This document shows, piece after piece, positions 5,160 to 6,681 of a DNA stretch of 6,681 nucleotides; positions within the stretch are counted from its first letter, which is position 1, and the number at the start of each line of letters is the position of its first letter. The notes under the pieces were generated by a model that saw nothing but the letters and a program-made list of their open reading frames with translations, made no database searches and was not told the DNA's origin. The stretch covers positions 1 to 6,681 of the forward strand of contig CAVVVS010000020.1 in the NCBI GenBank assembly GCA_963751355.1, given 5' to 3'. Source of the DNA: CAVVVS01 sp963751355. GTDB taxonomy: Bacteria; Bacteroidota; Ignavibacteria; Ignavibacteriales; Ignavibacteriaceae. The position numbers and the translations under genes were made by a program.

Positions 5160-6459
5160 TAAGTTTAAGTCCAAATTGTTTAGCTTGTTTCTGTAAACGT
5201 TTAAGTTGTTGTTCTTTTACTTTCTGTTGATAAGCCGTAATTCCTTTTTCTACAAATTCAATTCCCTTTGTCATTATATTATAGAATAGAACGGCAATTT
5301 TTCTGGCAGTAGCTTTAATAGCGATAATGGGTCCTTTCTTTGCTTTAATCCTGTGGTAGAATGCACCAATTGCAGTATGTCTGCTTTTAGTAAGCGAGTA
5401 AGCGGCATTTCTGAAAATCTGTCCGGCTTTGGTATGACCTTTTTTGTTCCTCTTCTTATTTTTCTTACCGGATTGATGTTTGCCTGGTGCCAAACAGAGC
5501 CATGATGTAAAGTGTTTTTCTGTTTTCCATTTTGAAAGATCGGTTCCGGTTTCTGCAAGAAGCTCAAGCAAAGTTTTATCAGTAAGCCCTGTAATTTGTG
5601 AAGGGTCGTTACCGCCGGTTAGTTTCATAAGCATTTCGTGAAGATTATCTACATGCGGTTCATTATGCCGAATTCGTTTTGGTGGCTTAATATTCGGTGG
5701 TATAGATATACTACCGGTAATTTGCTCCAGCAGTGCCTGAACTTTCTTGTCACATTCAAATACTTTTACTTGATAAAACTCATAAGCATCAACGGCCTGA
5801 CTTAAAGAGAAAATATAATCATCCCTGAAGTTTCCATAAAGTGAGGATCTGACCAAATCCTTTTTCTTCTTAAGAATACTATTTTCGCAAAGTGATGCAA
5901 GTTCTTCGGGATTTTGATTCCCGGAAATAATTGCTTTAATAATACGCATTCCGCTTACACCGGTTATCTGGCTGATGACGTTGTGGAGTTTAATGTTCAT
6001 AGAGTCGAAGGCTTTTTGCATATGTTGAATATGCTGGGTGGAAAGAGAAAGATGATCCTGACGAAGCCTTGAGTAAGTTCGAAGCTGACGCGTAATATTA
6101 TCCGGAATAAAGCAAGGACGTAGTAAACCGAATGAATGAAGCTGTTGAATCCATTGGCAGTCTTCAACATCACTTTTACGTCCGGGCACGTTGTTCACTT
6201 CTCTTCCGTTAACCAGGCAAACTTTGATGCCGGCTTGTTCGATTAAATCGTAAAGAGCGAACCAGTAAACGCCTGTGGCTTCCATAGCAACTGAAGTAAT
6301 CTTGTTTTCTTTTAAATATTCAGTTGCTTTAATGTAGCTGTGAGTGAAGGTGGGAAATGAGACAACATCTTTATCTTCTATGCCAATAAAGATGTACTCT
6401 GTACCGATATCAATACCAGCAGAGTTAGGATTGATTTTAGAAATGGATGATTTATTCAT
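5143..6459 (-). CDS. IS110-family recombinase (transposase)
   Basis: This intact 438-aa DEDD/serine recombinase catalyses bridge-RNA-guided transposition. The N-terminal RuvC-like DEDD domain shows AGIDIG (D17), VAMEATGVYW (E60) and GRKSDVEDCQW (D97, D100). A helical middle region follows (about 130-250). The C-terminal IS116/IS110/IS902 domain contains ITGLTDKTLLELLAETG and the block LCLAPGKHQSGKKNKK, whose serine (S330) corresponds to the catalytic serine. The tail is lysine- and glutamine-rich. I choose ATG 6459 because GGAGG (6465-6469) sits 5 nt upstream. The GTG at 6465 overlaps that motif and would add only two residues. The length is at the long end for the family, and no frameshift or missing catalytic residue is seen, so the element could be active. 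It lies antisense to the cassette genes. Confidence 0.93.
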   Translation of the reverse strand: MNKSSISKINPNSAGIDIGTEYIFIGIEDKDVVSFPTFTHSYIKATEYLKENKITSVAMEATGVYWFALYDLIEQAGIKVCLVNGREVNNVPGRKSDVEDCQWIQQLHSFGLLRPCFIPDNITRQLRTYSRLRQDHLSLSTQHIQHMQKAFDSMNIKLHNVISQITGVSGMRIIKAIISGNQNPEELASLCENSILKKKKDLVRSSLYGNFRDDYIFSLSQAVDAYEFYQVKVFECDKKVQALLEQITGSISIPPNIKPPKRIRHNEPHVDNLHEMLMKLTGGNDPSQITGLTDKTLLELLAETGTDLSKWKTEKHFTSWLCLAPGKHQSGKKNKKRNKKGHTKAGQIFRNAAYSLTKSRHTAIGAFYHRIKAKKGPIIAIKATARKIAVLFYNIMTKGIEFVEKGITAYQQKVKEQQLKRLQKQAKQFGLKLMPMIT

Positions 6460-6464
6460 AAACA

Positions 6465-6469
6465 CCTCC
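6465..6469 (-). promoter_or_regulatory. Shine-Dalgarno site of the IS110 recombinase
   Basis: GGAGG on the minus strand lies 5 nt before the ATG at 6459. It is the strongest such motif in the window and decides between that ATG and the in-frame GTG at 6465. Confidence 0.7.
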
Positions 6470-6492
6470 GGTTAATAACATAATTAAATATA

Positions 6493-6656
6493 TTTGCCGT
6501 GTTCGAAGATTATAGATAGATAAGGTATGCTGCCAAACGGGTTTTCAAGACAAAGAATATTAACACCAATATATGAATTACCAATCTTCGACAACAATAC
6601 TCAACCTCGAGCACTAATGGCATCAATAAGCTGGACTGTTATTTTTACACGGCAAA
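6493..6656 (-). ncRNA. Candidate IS110 bridge RNA region
   Basis: The non-coding stretch upstream of the recombinase holds two nested perfect inverted repeats: TTTGCCGTGT (6493-6502) with ACACGGCAAA (6647-6656), and TCGAAGATT (6503-6511) with AATCTTCGA (6583-6591). The second left arm follows the first immediately, so the RNA would form a basal stem enclosing a second stem with a 71-nt loop, plus a 55-nt single-sided segment (6592-6646). In the IS110 group the bridge RNA is encoded in this position and carries two guide loops. The exact ends and guides are not determined. Part of the element may lie past the window end. Confidence 0.5.
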
Positions 6657-6681
6657 GAAATATCAACAGAAAGGTCACTGT

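Larger units (their letters stand above)
5131..6681 (-). mobile_element. IS110-family insertion sequence, partial (one end outside the window)
   Basis: The element is defined by its recombinase gene on the minus strand and by the point where attC E loses its expected sequence. The end near the recombinase stop is estimated at about 5130-5132. The other end is not reached. IS110 elements lack classical terminal inverted repeats and use a bridge RNA to choose donor and target. A 9-bp inverted repeat, TGCCAATGA (5131-5139) with TCATTGGCA (5151-5159), lies at the recombinase-stop end. Its orientation is opposite to the cassettes. Insertion in an attC recalls the IS1111-attC group, but group membership cannot be fixed here. 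Confidence 0.75.

Noticed and set aside
5274..5567. Second minus-strand open frame of 97 codons within the recombinase region
   Set aside because: It is a frame shadow of the IS110 recombinase C-terminal domain with no recognisable motif of its own.

Overview
This window reads as part of a chromosomal (sedentary) integron gene-cassette array with an IS110-family insertion sequence at its right end. The DNA is AT-rich. The coding style, weak or absent Shine-Dalgarno sites, the SpoIIE phosphatase type and a degenerate repeat resembling ones I associate with Bacteroidota/Ignavibacteria genomes suggest a member of the Bacteroidota-Ignavibacteriota-Chlorobi group. That placement is inference and rests on no marker gene. 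No integron integrase (intI) or attI site is in the window.

Layout: a left-truncated attC site (A, 1-162); cassette 1 (155-1939) with a frameshifted membrane SpoIIE-type phosphatase, a degenerate palindromic repeat and a possible gene-tail remnant; attC B (1717-1947); cassette 2 (1940-3210) with a DUF3644-like protein carrying an Rx4H HEPN-type motif; attC C (2989-3218); cassette 3 (3211-3872) with a small second HEPN-like protein; attC D (3689-3880); cassette 4 (from 3873) with two overlapping unknown genes, the first a membrane protein; the start of attC E (5115-about 5131); then an IS110-family element with its recombinase on the minus strand (5143-6459) and an upstream non-coding region (6470-6681) holding nested inverted repeats that could be its bridge RNA. 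The window ends before the other IS end and the rest of attC E.

The main evidence for a cassette array is in the recombination sites. Each complete site has outer R boxes of the type RYYYAAC / GTTRRRY (degenerate ACATAAC / GTTATGT in several), an unpaired spacer, and an L stem of 16 paired bases. An extrahelical C on the top strand (G on the bottom strand) always lies exactly 9 nt after the R'' box. In B and C there is also a second extrahelical A (T on the bottom strand). This matches the known folded bottom-strand attC substrate. In addition, each R'' box is complementary to the start of its own cassette, not necessarily to the R' next to it. Cassette 3 starts TTAGGTGT and ends with ACACCTAAC, while its neighbours use TTATGTGC / GCACATAAC. 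This is what excision as circles and reinsertion at G^TT predicts.

All cassette genes lie on the + strand and each cassette is a separate accessory unit, so they need not share a pathway. Two neighbouring cassettes encode HEPN-type proteins, a fold common in toxins and antiviral RNases. Cassette 4 encodes a translationally coupled pair of unknown function. The IS110 element appears to have entered attC E at the extrahelical-base position of the L'' box, which recalls the known IS1111-attC elements.
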